A stretch of 48,414 nucleotides of DNA from Acidobacterium sp. (GCA_003166955.1 PMUI01000115.1:24266-72679); one strand, 5' to 3'. Positions 1-8,349 are shown, numbered from the stretch's first letter. Numbers and translations: made by a program. Notes: generated by a model from the letters alone, not told the origin.

Positions 1-656
1 CAGCCCCAAAACCCGCAGCCCCGAAAGCCACAACCCCTGTGGTTCCGGCCGAGCCCGTTGGCGCCCTCGCTGCCGCTGCCGAGCCCGCCGGCAAATTGGT
101 CGTCGAAACTCAGCCCGAATCCCTCTCCACCCCGCCGCCCGAGCCGGTCGCCGGCACGGTGAAAGGCGCCCGCGGATTCGTCGTCCTCACCATCGGCCTC
201 CCAGGCTCCGGCAAAACCACCTGGTTCAAACGACGCGGCGTCACCCCCTTATCCAGCGACCTCCTCCGCAGTCTGCTCTTCGACGACATCGCCGAGCAGC
301 GCTGGCAAGGCCTCGTCTTCTCGACCCTCCGCTCTCTGCTCCGCGCCCGCCTCATCGCCAAGATGCCCTGGAACTACGTTGACGCCACCAACCTCTCGCC
401 CCACGAGCGCCGCCAGTGGATCAAGATGGCCAAAAGCTTCGGCTACGACGTCCAGGCGGTCTTCTTCGACGTGCCGTTAGAAATCTGCATGGAGCGCAAC
501 AGCCGCCGCGAGCGCACCGTCAGCGACGACGTAATGAAAAAGATGGCCGAACGCCTCCGCCCACCCGACTTCAAAGAAGGCTTCTCGAAGATCACCGTGG
601 TGCGCGTGAAGGGCGCGCCGGGATCGGGTGCATCGGCATCTGGGGACGACGAATGA
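1..656 (+). CDS. P-loop ATPase/polynucleotide-kinase-like protein, 5' end outside window
   Basis: The frame is open from the first base, so the gene very probably starts upstream; GTG at 39 is only the first start-type codon in view. The visible N-terminal part is a low-complexity Pro/Ala/Glu-rich segment. A compact kinase-type domain follows, with Walker A GLPGSGKT about 20 residues after the linker ends. Further on come SSDLLRSLLF, a VDATNLSP segment and an FFDVPLEICMERN segment. This order matches the AAA_33 family (zeta-toxin/polynucleotide-kinase-like P-loop kinases), which phosphorylate nucleic-acid ends or small substrates. The substrate cannot be told from sequence. The partner domain that the linker attaches to lies outside the window. 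The gene runs toward the minus-strand gene that ends 20 bases downstream. Confidence 0.75.
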   Translation, partial: APKPAAPKATTPVVPAEPVGALAAAAEPAGKLVVETQPESLSTPPPEPVAGTVKGARGFVVLTIGLPGSGKTTWFKRRGVTPLSSDLLRSLLFDDIAEQRWQGLVFSTLRSLLRARLIAKMPWNYVDATNLSPHERRQWIKMAKSFGYDVQAVFFDVPLEICMERNSRRERTVSDDVMKKMAERLRPPDFKEGFSKITVVRVKGAPGSGASASGDDE

Positions 657-676
657 AAGGCAGCCCTCTTACAGCT

Positions 677-1636
677 CTACCTTTTTGGTTTTAGGCGCTC
701 ATCGAGCCCGTTCCAGGAATCTGCCTCCATCCCTGACGCGAACCCCCGACCGGTCGCGATTTCTTGAGTGTGCCGGAGAACCCGCTCTCCGAAATCGTTC
801 ACGAATGGCCCAAGAGCCGAGTCAACGTATGTTCGCAAAAAGTCCTTATGAACAATGTCAATTACCCAATAGTGGTGCCGGTTGGGTTTGCCCTCCTCGC
901 CTTCGTAGTCATGTCGGGCTATTCGGACCCATGGAGAGAATTCGAGTGCCGTACCCGTCTTGTCGGATGTGGCAATCACCATGGGAGCATCTAGGACGCC
1001 CAGACCGATGCACGTATGTGCGTCAAAGTAGACCGCGGTATCGGGCGGTTTCGAATCAGTTCGGAAATGACTCAAAGCCTTGACCAACGGAAGAATCAGA
1101 TGGCTATATGCGTCTGTGCCAGAGAGCTCGACCTTAGCTCCCTTTCGGACGCACTTGCTAAATGTCTTCGAGAATCTGGGGGCTCGCTGAAAATCGTGGT
1201 CGTGCAACCCAAGCGCATTGATTACCGGCAAAACCCAAGTCGATCCGGAGTCATCTGTCGCAATCTCAATTCCGGAGTGGCCTAAGCCGCAGATAACCGG
1301 ATGGTCGAAGACGAATTGAGGAGAATCTGATTTGAAAAAGACGTAGGGGAGGTCGCTCTGCTTGCATTCAATTAACAGATTGACAGTGGGGCGAACCCTC
1401 GGCTGGTTGTTCCAGTCAAAAAGAAATTTCCAGGCGTGCATGTCCATCGTCCGTACTTCACCTGAATCGCGGTCAATGTAAGCCCATTCCTCATCGACTG
1501 AGTAGGAATCCCGGAGTACATTCCCGACAAAAGTTTGCAGGGGGTACCCCGATTCTTCTACAGCTGACCGCAACATTTCTTCAGTGAGGCCCGATCCCAA
1601 TCGGTTAGCAAGAGGGTTCTCAGGAGGGTCGCTCAT
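677..1636 (-). CDS. Hypothetical protein with PD-(D/E)XK nuclease-like signature
   Basis: About 319 residues from ATG 1636. A longer frame reaches 1777 but would overlap the upstream metallo-beta-lactamase gene, so the internal ATG (Met-Ser-Asp-Pro-Pro) is preferred. Residues 60-95 read as a restriction-endonuclase-like core: Asp65 in TMDMHA, then a hydrophobic strand ending in IECK (Glu90, Lys92). That spacing is typical of the PD-(D/E)XK fold, but I do not recognise a named family. There is no signal peptide or membrane segment. Base composition is clearly lower in G+C (near 50%) than in the neighbours, and codon choice is more mixed, which suggests recent acquisition. The 80-base gap to the upstream gene means it need not share that transcript. 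The nuclease role is inference; a protein with a degenerate nuclease fold is equally possible. Confidence 0.6.
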   Translation of the reverse strand: MSDPPENPLANRLGSGLTEEMLRSAVEESGYPLQTFVGNVLRDSYSVDEEWAYIDRDSGEVRTMDMHAWKFLFDWNNQPRVRPTVNLLIECKQSDLPYVFFKSDSPQFVFDHPVICGLGHSGIEIATDDSGSTWVLPVINALGLHDHDFQRAPRFSKTFSKCVRKGAKVELSGTDAYSHLILPLVKALSHFRTDSKPPDTAVYFDAHTCIGLGVLDAPMVIATSDKTGTALEFSPWVRIARHDYEGEEGKPNRHHYWVIDIVHKDFLRTYVDSALGPFVNDFGERVLRHTQEIATGRGFASGMEADSWNGLDERLKPKR

Positions 1637-1716
1637 TCGCCCGATCTTAGCTCCATTCTCTACAAAAGAACCCAACGTCCTTCTGGGGAACTGCGACGGG
1701 TAAGCAGGATCGATCC

Positions 1717-2724
1717 CTACAGCGACTCGTACACCAGAGCCACAAAAGTCCCCGGCTTCAGCGTCCCTTTCGCCCAAACCGCATCGAGGTCCGCCGTAGG
1801 AGCCGCTGCCACAGCATCCTGTACACTCTTCCCCGACACCTTCAGCTTCTCCACCCGATCCGCCACCGTCACCAGCATCTCGCGATACCGCTGCAACGCG
1901 CCCTTATCCCCCAGCGGCCCGTGCCCGGGGACAATCTTCGAACGCTCATCCGCAGCCTGCAGCACCTGATCCACCCCGCGAATCATCCCATTGATCGTCC
2001 CCCCGCTCCCGGTATCGATCAGCGGATACATCCCGTTGAACCACAAATCCCCGGCATGGATCACGTTCCCGCGCACAAAATGAATAAAGATATCCGAGTC
2101 CGTGTGCGCCTCCGGCGTGTGCACCAGATTCAGCTGATCGTTGTTCACCCACAGCGTCTCGATCTCCCCGAAAGTCTGCTGCGGCAGCCCAGCGTCCGGC
2201 GCGGCGTTGAAGTGCGCCTGGTACATCTGCATCACCTGCGGCTTCTCGAGGCGCGCGCGCGTGTTGTCGTGCGCCACGATGAACGCGCCCTCCAGATGGA
2301 TGGCCGCATTGCCGTCCGTGTGATCGAAATGCCAGTGCGTGTTAATCAGCAGCTTCAGCTTGTGCTCGTCCAGCTTCGCCAGCGCATCGAGCAGGTGAGG
2401 CGTCCCCGTCGAAATCTGTGAGTCGATCAGCACCTTCCCGTCCGGCCCAATCTGGCAAACCACGTTCCCGCCCACCCCCTGCAGCAGAAAAATCGTGTCC
2501 GTCAGCTTCGTGGTTTTGATCTTCTCGTTCGCCGCCGCCGTGCGCAGTTGCTGCGCGATATCGGGATTCGGCTGCACCGCCGGATCCGTATTCGCCGCTG
2601 CAGGAGCCTGCCCCACGCCGGTCGCGGCGTTCTGCCCCGCCAGCGCGAGCAAATCTCCGCGCGTCAGCCACGCCGCCGCCGTCGCCATGCTCGACCTGAT
2701 CAGGAACTCCCGGCGCGTCTTCAT
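1717..2724 (-). CDS. Tat-exported metallo-beta-lactamase-fold hydrolase
   Basis: 335 residues from ATG 2724, chosen because Met-Lys-Thr-Arg-Arg-Glu-Phe-Leu begins a twin-arginine (RREFL) signal followed by an Ala-rich hydrophobic stretch. A GTG at 2742 would add six residues before it. The mature part has the zinc motif HWHFDHTDG (HxHxDH). A later HTPEAHTDSD segment, a GDLWFNG segment and VPGHGP supply the remaining predicted metal ligands. These place it in the metallo-beta-lactamase superfamily, acting outside the cytoplasmic membrane. The fold covers lactamases, lactonases and quinoprotein-associated hydrolases, and I cannot pick the substrate. It follows ybaB on the same strand with a 60-base gap, in the slot where recR is often found after dnaX-ybaB. 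Confidence 0.85.
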   Translation of the reverse strand: MKTRREFLIRSSMATAAAWLTRGDLLALAGQNAATGVGQAPAAANTDPAVQPNPDIAQQLRTAAANEKIKTTKLTDTIFLLQGVGGNVVCQIGPDGKVLIDSQISTGTPHLLDALAKLDEHKLKLLINTHWHFDHTDGNAAIHLEGAFIVAHDNTRARLEKPQVMQMYQAHFNAAPDAGLPQQTFGEIETLWVNNDQLNLVHTPEAHTDSDIFIHFVRGNVIHAGDLWFNGMYPLIDTGSGGTINGMIRGVDQVLQAADERSKIVPGHGPLGDKGALQRYREMLVTVADRVEKLKVSGKSVQDAVAAAPTADLDAVWAKGTLKPGTFVALVYESL

Positions 2725-2784
2725 AACCCTGTCTTCATACACTCGTTAGAAGCAGAAAATCCCACGCGCGGGGCCCCATCCGAT

Positions 2785-3114
2785 TTACAGCAGCCCCGGC
2801 GGCAAATTCAGCCCGCCCAGCATGCCCTGCACGTTGGACTTGATGATCTCATCGGCGCGCCGTCCGGCCTCATTCACCGCCGCCGCCACCAGATCCTCCA
2901 GCATCTCCACATCGGCGTTGGGACCCGTCAGGCTGCTCACCGCGGCCGGATCGATGCTTATCTTCAGGACCTCTTTCTTACCGTTCATCTTCACGGTGAC
3001 CGCGCCGCCTCCCGACGACGCCTCCACCACCGTTGAGGCCAGCTTCTGCTGGATTTGCTCCTGCATTTGTTTCGCCTGGCCCAGCATTTCCTGAAGTTTT
3101 AGAGGATTCAGCAT
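2785..3114 (-). CDS. ybaB: YbaB/EbfC family nucleoid-associated protein
   Basis: 109 residues, the normal length for the family. It starts MLNPLKLQEMLGQAKQMQEQ, a Gln-rich amphipathic helix. A central VKMNGKKEVLKISIDP strand follows, then DVEMLEDLVAAAVNEA and a C-terminal Gly/Leu-rich tail. Family members are small dimeric DNA-binding proteins that coat the nucleoid. It lies 74 bases downstream of dnaX on the same strand, the classic dnaX-ybaB pairing, so co-transcription is likely. The usual third partner, recR, is not present here. Confidence 0.92.
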   Translation of the reverse strand: MLNPLKLQEMLGQAKQMQEQIQQKLASTVVEASSGGGAVTVKMNGKKEVLKISIDPAAVSSLTGPNADVEMLEDLVAAAVNEAGRRADEIIKSNVQGMLGGLNLPPGLL

Positions 3115-3188
3115 CGATTCGTTTTTCTTTCCGTTGTTTTTTTGATTTGCCTGGTTTTGATCTGCCCGGGCCCGCGAACACTTCTGCT

Positions 3189-5132
3189 CTAATTCTTATC
3201 CCGCAGATCGAGCACGCTGCGAATATCCGCATTAAACAGTTCCTTCGTCTTCTTCACCAGCGGATTCTCCATCGCCGCCGACTGCGCGCTGCCCGCGATC
3301 ACCACCGGCGCGCCGCTGCCCGGCCCCGCTTTACCACCATTGGCCCCATTCTCGCCCGGCACAAACGCAATCTTCTGCGTCGCACCCATCGCCTTCATCG
3401 TTTTCCTGCAGATCGCCTCAGCTTCGGCATTCACGGTCAGCGCCAGCATCGTCTTCCGAACCGCCAGCTCCACCTGGATCGCGTTCCCCTGCTCCGCCCA
3501 ATTGCCCTGGTGGATCAGGTTCGCCGCCGTTTCATGGCCCGCACTCGCCAGCGCCCCACAAACCGCCTCGCGAATCCGATCCAGATCCGGCGCTCCTTCG
3601 GCCGCCGCAGCCAGCGCCAGCGCCCCTTCCGTTGACTCACCCAGCGGCTCCGCCACTCCCACCGCAACCGGTGGCTTCGCCTCCGCCGCCATCGATGAAT
3701 AAGACGCTTTGCTCTCGACCGCTGCTCGCGCCACACTCTCGGCCGGAGACAACCCCCGAGCCGCAGGCTCCGAACCCGCGCCGCCCTCGCCCACGGTCTT
3801 CCGATCCCGATCCGCCTCAAACGGCGAAGGCCGCGCCGGAGCAGCCGCCCGCACCTGCCCCGCCACAGGCACCTGCGTCACGGGCCCAGCAGCACGCGCC
3901 CCAAGCCCCGACCCCAAACCGCCCGACCCCTGCCCGGAGCCCGGCGCCCGGAGCCCGGTGCCCGGTGCAGTACCTTGCGACCCACTCAAAATCTCTTCGA
4001 TGGGCAGCAGCCGCTGCAGATGTACCAGCTTCACCAGCCCCAGCTCCAGATGGAACCGTTGCTCCTGCCGATAATTCAAATCGTCGAAGGTCCGCAGCAT
4101 CACCTGCAGAAACCGGGTCAGGTCCTCTTCGGAAAACAGCATCGCCGAGCGCGCTGCCCGAGCCCGCTCATCGGCCGAAATCTGCAGCAGGTCGGTATTC
4201 TCGCCGCCCACCCGCGCCATCAGCGCATTCCGCAGATACCGCACAAACTGCCGAGCCAGCGCTGACGGGCTGTTCCCTGCATTCAGCAGCGTGTTCAGTT
4301 CTTCGACCACCGCCGCCGTTTGCCCCGCGCTGATCTGCTCCATCAACCGCTCAAACACCGTGTTCGGCACCGAGCCCATCAGCTCGCGAATCTGCTCCGA
4401 CTCCAGATGCGGCTTGCCCGCGACCACGGGCGCCGAAGCAATCGCCTGGTCCATGATTGACAGCGCATCGCGCATCGACCCGTCGCCGGCCTCGGCCAGC
4501 AGCGCCAGCGCCGCGTCCTCCGCGTCAATTGCCTCCTGCGCCGCAATCGACTTCAGCTGCGCCAGGATGTCGTCGTACTTCACAGCATGAAAGCTGAAGT
4601 GCTGGCATCGCGACCGAATCGTCTGCGGAATATCCTCCGGCTGCGTGGTCGCCATCATAAACACCACGTGGTCCGGCGGCTCCTCCAGCGTCTTCAGCAG
4701 CGCGTTGAACGCCGCATCGGTGATCTGGTGCGCCTCATCGAGAATCCAAATTTTGTACTTGTCCCGTGCCGGCCGATACCGCGCCGCCTCGCGCAGCTCG
4801 CGCACTTCGTCGATGCCGCGATTCGTCGCCGCATCGATCTCCAGCACATCGATCGAATTCCCCGCGCGAATCTCCGTGCACGAATCGCAAACTCCGCACG
4901 GCTCCTGCGTCGGCCGCTTCTCGTCGCCCACTGCCGTCCGGCAATTCAGCGCCATCGCCAGAATCCGCGCGATCGTCGTCTTCCCAATCCCTCGATGGCC
5001 GGAAAAAATGTACCCATGCGCAATCCGCCCCTGCTCCAGCGCATTCACCAGCGTCCGCGTGACATGATCCTGCCCCGCCACATCGGCAAATTTCTGCGGG
5101 CGATATTTCCGAGCCAGAACCTGGTAAGCCAT
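3189..5132 (-). CDS. dnaX: DNA polymerase III subunit gamma/tau
   Basis: 647 residues from ATG 5132; the start MAYQVLARKYRPQ is the family signature, so a Met ten codons upstream is ignored. The clamp-loader ATPase domain covers about residues 1-370: Walker A GHRGIGKTT (45-53), zinc-finger cysteines at 64, 79, 82 and 85, the DEAH Walker B (132-135) and the SRC sensor motif (174-176). A long Gly/Ala/Pro-rich linker follows (about residues 390-530), then a tau-like C-terminal domain. The protein loads the sliding clamp and couples polymerase to helicase at the replication fork. The linker contains five heptamer units (3933-3967), so part of the coding sequence appears to be built from the same seven-base repeat class that occurs between genes elsewhere here. 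Confidence 0.96.
   Translation of the reverse strand: MAYQVLARKYRPQKFADVAGQDHVTRTLVNALEQGRIAHGYIFSGHRGIGKTTIARILAMALNCRTAVGDEKRPTQEPCGVCDSCTEIRAGNSIDVLEIDAATNRGIDEVRELREAARYRPARDKYKIWILDEAHQITDAAFNALLKTLEEPPDHVVFMMATTQPEDIPQTIRSRCQHFSFHAVKYDDILAQLKSIAAQEAIDAEDAALALLAEAGDGSMRDALSIMDQAIASAPVVAGKPHLESEQIRELMGSVPNTVFERLMEQISAGQTAAVVEELNTLLNAGNSPSALARQFVRYLRNALMARVGGENTDLLQISADERARAARSAMLFSEEDLTRFLQVMLRTFDDLNYRQEQRFHLELGLVKLVHLQRLLPIEEILSGSQGTAPGTGLRAPGSGQGSGGLGSGLGARAAGPVTQVPVAGQVRAAAPARPSPFEADRDRKTVGEGGAGSEPAARGLSPAESVARAAVESKASYSSMAAEAKPPVAVGVAEPLGESTEGALALAAAAEGAPDLDRIREAVCGALASAGHETAANLIHQGNWAEQGNAIQVELAVRKTMLALTVNAEAEAICRKTMKAMGATQKIAFVPGENGANGGKAGPGSGAPVVIAGSAQSAAMENPLVKKTKELFNADIRSVLDLRDKN
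3933..3967 (+). repeat. Heptamer array within dnaX linker
   Basis: Five consecutive seven-base units of the form CCCGGNG (CCCGGAG, CCCGGCG and CCCGGTG) on the plus strand, with looser seven-base spacing just to the left. It lies in the low-complexity linker of dnaX, where an insertion whose length is a multiple of three would be tolerated. It has the same period as the eleven intergenic arrays in this window but a different sequence. Confidence 0.75.
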
Positions 5133-5222
5133 CGAATGCTGATTGTATCGCCTGAAGCCCACCCCGATTTTCCAGAGCCATAACCGGGCCCACGGATAAA
5201 GACTCCCGCAGTGAAGATGGAA

Positions 5223-5690
5223 TTAGTTCGGTCGGCGATTCGCTGTGGAAAGGTCGATCACCCTGGTGGAATTCCGATTCGCGGAACTCATGAGCGACGA
5301 AATCGAGCGGTCGAGCGTTACGAAGTGGCCTTTGCGGTGTAGCGCGAGTCCCAGCAGATAAGCGTCTGTGATCTGCCGATATCCCTGAAGGCGGCTGCCG
5401 CAGAGAGATAGAGAAGAAGAGACGTCCAGATCGTCGGGCCAGAACAAATGGCCGGGAAGCCGCAGGTTGGCACCGAGCAATTCGAGAGCTTCGCTGACGC
5501 TTACCGCATCCGGGGTAATGGCGGGATTCGAGGCCAGACGGACGAATCCTGCCTGCGTGATAGGGCAGGTGGCCCAATGCCGGGCGGCGTTGGCACGGAA
5601 CCAGGTGCGGACCTTTTCATGGTCTTCGTGGGTTGGCCAAAACAACGCCAGCAGTGCGTTGACATCCAGGAGGTATCCGGGCCCTACCAT
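5223..5690 (-). CDS. PIN-domain toxin (VapC-like)
   Basis: 155 residues. The N-terminus YLLDVNALLAL carries the first PIN acidic residue. The middle CPITQAGFVRL and the later ITDAYLLGLA plus FVTLDRSI supply the remaining acidic positions expected for a metal-dependent RNase. The length is slightly above that of a typical VapC. Its ATG overlaps the end of the upstream antitoxin gene by seven bases, the usual translational coupling of such pairs. It probably cleaves tRNA or rRNA when released from the antitoxin; that target is family knowledge, not visible here. Confidence 0.88.
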   Translation of the reverse strand: MVGPGYLLDVNALLALFWPTHEDHEKVRTWFRANAARHWATCPITQAGFVRLASNPAITPDAVSVSEALELLGANLRLPGHLFWPDDLDVSSSLSLCGSRLQGYRQITDAYLLGLALHRKGHFVTLDRSISSLMSSANRNSTRVIDLSTANRRPN

Positions 5691-5908
5691 TCGTCTTCCA
5701 TTTCCAGTACGCGCTTCGTCGTAACCGTGGGCGAGTCAGCCGGCAAAACGGGCAAATAAAGGCCATCGACACACTTCAGTGTCAGAGGCCGCGTAATGCC
5801 CCGCCGAATCAAGTCCGTCGCCGCCCTGCCCATGCTCACGTTTCGACTTTCGGCATACTCCCTCACCTGTTGCAATACGTCGTCATCAAGGGTAAGCGTG
5901 GTGCGCAT
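5684..5908 (-). CDS. Ribbon-helix-helix antitoxin
   Basis: 74 residues from ATG 5908; a longer frame reaches 6031 but Met-Arg-Thr-Thr-Leu-Thr-Leu-Asp-Asp-Asp is the standard start of a ribbon-helix-helix DNA-binding domain. The N-terminal half has the strand plus two helices (DDVLQQVREYAESRNVS, then a helix with IRRGITRP). The acidic C-terminus ending in LEMEDEW would wrap the toxin. It precedes and overlaps the PIN toxin gene. Such antitoxins repress their own operon, and inverted ATGATG/CATCAT-type repeats lie just upstream. Confidence 0.86.
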   Translation of the reverse strand: MRTTLTLDDDVLQQVREYAESRNVSMGRAATDLIRRGITRPLTLKCVDGLYLPVLPADSPTVTTKRVLEMEDEW

Positions 5909-5918
5909 AGTGCTACCA

Positions 5919-5947
5919 TGATGCAGAATTTCATCACATGATGTCAA
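5919..5947 (-). promoter_or_regulatory. Putative promoter and operator of the first toxin-antitoxin operon
   Basis: Reading toward the antitoxin, a perfect -35 TTGACA lies at 5947-5942. After 18 bases there is a CATCAT hexamer that could serve as -10. The stretch also holds an inverted repeat TGATG-N8-CATCA (5919-5936) and an adjacent CATC-N4-GATG. That puts candidate operator arms across the -10 region, as expected for autorepression by a ribbon-helix-helix antitoxin. The assignment rests on motif appearance only. Confidence 0.5.
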
Positions 5948-5977
5948 TATACTGAACGTATCATCGCCCAACCGATC

Positions 5978-6556
5978 ATGATGCTCGGCCCCCTCCACTA
6001 CCGCCTCGCCACACCAGCCGACATCCCCCACCTCGGCCCGCTCATCGAGGCCTCCATCCGCGGCCTGCAGACCAACGACTACGCCCCCTCCCAGATCGAT
6101 CAGGCCATAGGCACCTGGCTAGGCCTCGACACCCAGCTCATCGCCGACCAAACCTACTTCGCCGTTGAACTCCCCGCCAACTCCGCAAACCCGGCCAACC
6201 TCCCAACCACAGGCCGCCTCGCAGCCTGCGGAGGCTGGTCCCGCCGCAAAACCCCCTACGGCGCCGACCACCGCCCCAACCGCGACGACGCCCTGCTCGA
6301 CCCACGCATCGACGCCGCGAAAATCCGGGCCTTCTTCGTGTATCCCGCATGGGCGCGCCGGGGCATCGGCACTCGCATTCTCGAACTGTGCGAGCAGGCC
6401 GCGCAGGCGGAAGGCTTCACCCGCTTCGAAATGGGTGCCACCCTCACCGGCATCCCGCTCTATCGCCGCCACGGCTACATCGAGCAGGGCCGCATCGACC
6501 TGCCCCTCGCCAACGGCGAGTTCCTCCCCATCGTGAAAATGACGAAAAGCACTTAG
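5978..6556 (+). CDS. GNAT family N-acetyltransferase
   Basis: 192 residues. The start is ATG 5978 or the adjacent ATG 5981; neither has a clear ribosome-binding site. The acetyl-CoA loop ARRGIGTRI follows strand IRAFFVYP, as in GNAT motif A. The C-terminal LYRRHGY matches the usual GNAT motif B ending. An insert around residues 60-85 is rich in Asn, Ala and Pro. The acceptor substrate is unknown. The gene is divergent from the first toxin-antitoxin operon across a 69-base gap, so their promoters must overlap or abut. Confidence 0.85.
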   Translation: MMLGPLHYRLATPADIPHLGPLIEASIRGLQTNDYAPSQIDQAIGTWLGLDTQLIADQTYFAVELPANSANPANLPTTGRLAACGGWSRRKTPYGADHRPNRDDALLDPRIDAAKIRAFFVYPAWARRGIGTRILELCEQAAQAEGFTRFEMGATLTGIPLYRRHGYIEQGRIDLPLANGEFLPIVKMTKST

Positions 6557-6666
6557 TCTGGAGACAACAAACGGCAACAGAACGACGTGCTGTATGATTG
6601 GCGCGCCCGGGAAGTCCCGAGAAAAATCCCCCCACGAAACGAAACTCAAACTGGAGGAAGCTCGAG

Positions 6667-6945
6667 ATGAAATTCATGACTACCTGGTCCTTTCCCACTG
6701 GAAACATTCCTGAAGCCGCCGCGCGGTTCCTCGCCGGCGAGGCAGCACCCCCTGAAGGCATAAAGCTGCTCGGACGCTGGCACAATACCGACTGCAGCGG
6801 AGGTTTCGTGCTGGTGGAGACCAACGATCCGGTGGCGATGTACGCTGATTCCGCAAAGTGGGCGGACTTACTGGAGCTGAACACCGTTCCGGTTATCGAA
6901 GATGGCGATGCCGGACCCGTGCTCGCAAACCGCTTCAAAAAATAA
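6667..6945 (+). CDS. DUF3303-like small protein
   Basis: 92 residues from ATG 6667, which has a good GGAGG nine bases upstream; this fixes the start although the frame is open further up. The sequence begins MKFMTTWSFPTG, then KLLGRWHNTDCSGGFVLVETND and a C-terminal helix that includes WADLLEL. This resembles the small ferredoxin-like-fold DUF3303 proteins. No catalytic role is known to me. It stands alone between a GNAT and a convergent SET-domain gene. Confidence 0.75.
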   Translation: MKFMTTWSFPTGNIPEAAARFLAGEAAPPEGIKLLGRWHNTDCSGGFVLVETNDPVAMYADSAKWADLLELNTVPVIEDGDAGPVLANRFKK

Positions 6946-6971
6946 ACCTGGAACTTAGCCGAATCGGCTGG

Positions 6972-7463
6972 CTACTTCCGCCTCTGCTTACTGCGTGGCG
7001 CCGCAGTCTTGGGTCTGCTCTTCCTCCCCGCCCGCTTCGCCGCCCTCGCCCGCCGCCCAATCTCCTCCGGCGAATACATGCTCTTCCGGCAGTTCTTCGA
7101 TCCGCAGTTGCACCGCGCCTCATCCTCGTCGCCGTCGTAGAGGTAGTAGTCGTACGTCAGCTCTTCGCCCGCCGCGATGTTGCGGATCGCCATGATCCAC
7201 ACCCGTCCGTCAATCTCCTCGGTCTGGCAGTTCGGATCGCAGGAGTGATTGATGAACATCGCAGTCCCGTGCCCATCGATCACCGTCTTCCCATCCCCCA
7301 CACCAAACAAATACGTAGTCGGCGAGTTCTCGTACTTCTCATCGGCCTCGTCTTTCGGAATGCGCGGCCCCGTGTACTCCACTACCCGCGTGCGTTTGCG
7401 GATCGGCGCCATCGTGTAGCAGCCCGCTGCGTGGATTGCCGAAGAGCGAATGATCAGACTCAT
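6972..7463 (-). CDS. SET-domain protein-lysine methyltransferase
   Basis: 163 residues from ATG 7463 (a GTG lies three codons upstream). It is a minimal SET domain. Near residues 27-33 is VVEYTGP. The S-adenosylmethionine and pseudoknot motif FINHSCDPNC is at 70-79. EELTYDYYLYD follows, then a post-SET zinc cluster with cysteines at 118, 120 and 125. The C-terminus is a strongly basic Arg/Lys tail. SET proteins methylate lysine side chains, and bacterial versions of this stand-alone type have been reported to act on nucleoid or ribosomal proteins. The target here is unknown. The complete cysteine set argues that it is active. Confidence 0.88.
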   Translation of the reverse strand: MSLIIRSSAIHAAGCYTMAPIRKRTRVVEYTGPRIPKDEADEKYENSPTTYLFGVGDGKTVIDGHGTAMFINHSCDPNCQTEEIDGRVWIMAIRNIAAGEELTYDYYLYDGDEDEARCNCGSKNCRKSMYSPEEIGRRARAAKRAGRKSRPKTAAPRSKQRRK

Positions 7464-7526
7464 CTCCACCACAATACCAACGCCCGGCCCTCTTTCCCCA
7501 CGTTCCCCCGTCTAAAATAAGAAGGA

Positions 7527-8297
7527 ATGTTGCCGCGCTCCCTCATCGTCGGCGCCGTCTTCGCGTTGGCCCTCCCCCTGGCGGCCCGCCCGCAGGACAA
7601 CTCCGCGCCGCCACCCCAGCAAAATCCTCCCGCGCAGACCAACGCGCCCGCCCCGCAAAAGAAAGATCAGCCCAAAAAGAGCACCGCCCAGGAGAACCCC
7701 TTCCCCGCAGCCCAGTCCGAGGCGGCCGCCCATCAGGCCCAGCAGCAAAACTCCTCCCCTGACGCCCCGCAGCCCCAAAGCGCACCCCAGCCCGGCTCCC
7801 CAACCAGACCTGCCACCTCCGGCAATCCATTCCCCGAAGAGCAATCGGAAAAGGCCGCCCACCAGGCGCAGCCGCCTGCGAACTCCGAACCCGCATCGCC
7901 CAACTCCAACCCCGCCGACGAAACCTACAGCTCGAGCCACGTGAAGGGCCTCGACATGCCCGACATTCCCGACACGCCGCCCCTAACGCTGCAGAGTCTG
8001 CCGCCCTCTACGCTGCCCTTCAATTCGAAACTCGCCCGCAAGGATGCTGAGATCGGCGACTTCTACATGGAGTCCGGCAATTGGCAGGGCGCCTACGAGC
8101 GCTTCCTCGAAGCCAATCGCTCCGACCCCGGCAACGCCGAGGCCGTCTTCGGACTCGCCGAAACCGCGCGCCACCTCCACCATCCCGACGAGGCGCTCCG
8201 CAACTACCGCCTCTACCTCAGCGCGCTGCCCAGCGGCCCCCACGCCAAAGAGGTCCGTAAGGCCCTCAAAGAAATGGGTGCCGCGCCGCCTGCCTGA
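7527..8297 (+). CDS. Exported tetratricopeptide-repeat protein with duplicated N-terminal motif
   Basis: 256 residues. A signal peptide occupies about residues 1-22 (MLPRSLIVGAVFALALPLAA). A Pro/Gln/Ala-rich linker of about 110 residues contains the same motif twice, NPFPxxQSExAAHQAQ, near 57-72 and 100-115. The C-terminal 90 residues form TPR helices (EIGDFYMESGNWQGAYERF, then DPGNAEAVFGLAETARH and a further pair). It is probably periplasmic or envelope-associated and works as a scaffold. It lies upstream of a broken DUF1569 gene. The function is not assignable; the duplicated motif preserved in an otherwise loose linker suggests a binding segment. Confidence 0.82.
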   Translation: MLPRSLIVGAVFALALPLAARPQDNSAPPPQQNPPAQTNAPAPQKKDQPKKSTAQENPFPAAQSEAAAHQAQQQNSSPDAPQPQSAPQPGSPTRPATSGNPFPEEQSEKAAHQAQPPANSEPASPNSNPADETYSSSHVKGLDMPDIPDTPPLTLQSLPPSTLPFNSKLARKDAEIGDFYMESGNWQGAYERFLEANRSDPGNAEAVFGLAETARHLHHPDEALRNYRLYLSALPSGPHAKEVRKALKEMGAAPPA

Positions 8298-8349
8298 AGA
8301 CTCCGGTGGTATAGTTCCCCCAACCCATTCCAGCCGCACCCGGCCCGCT

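Noticed and set aside
2785-3114. recR expected after dnaX-ybaB
   Set aside because: The downstream gene is a metallo-beta-lactamase-fold protein with a Tat signal. No RecR zinc finger or Toprim motif occurs in this part of the window.
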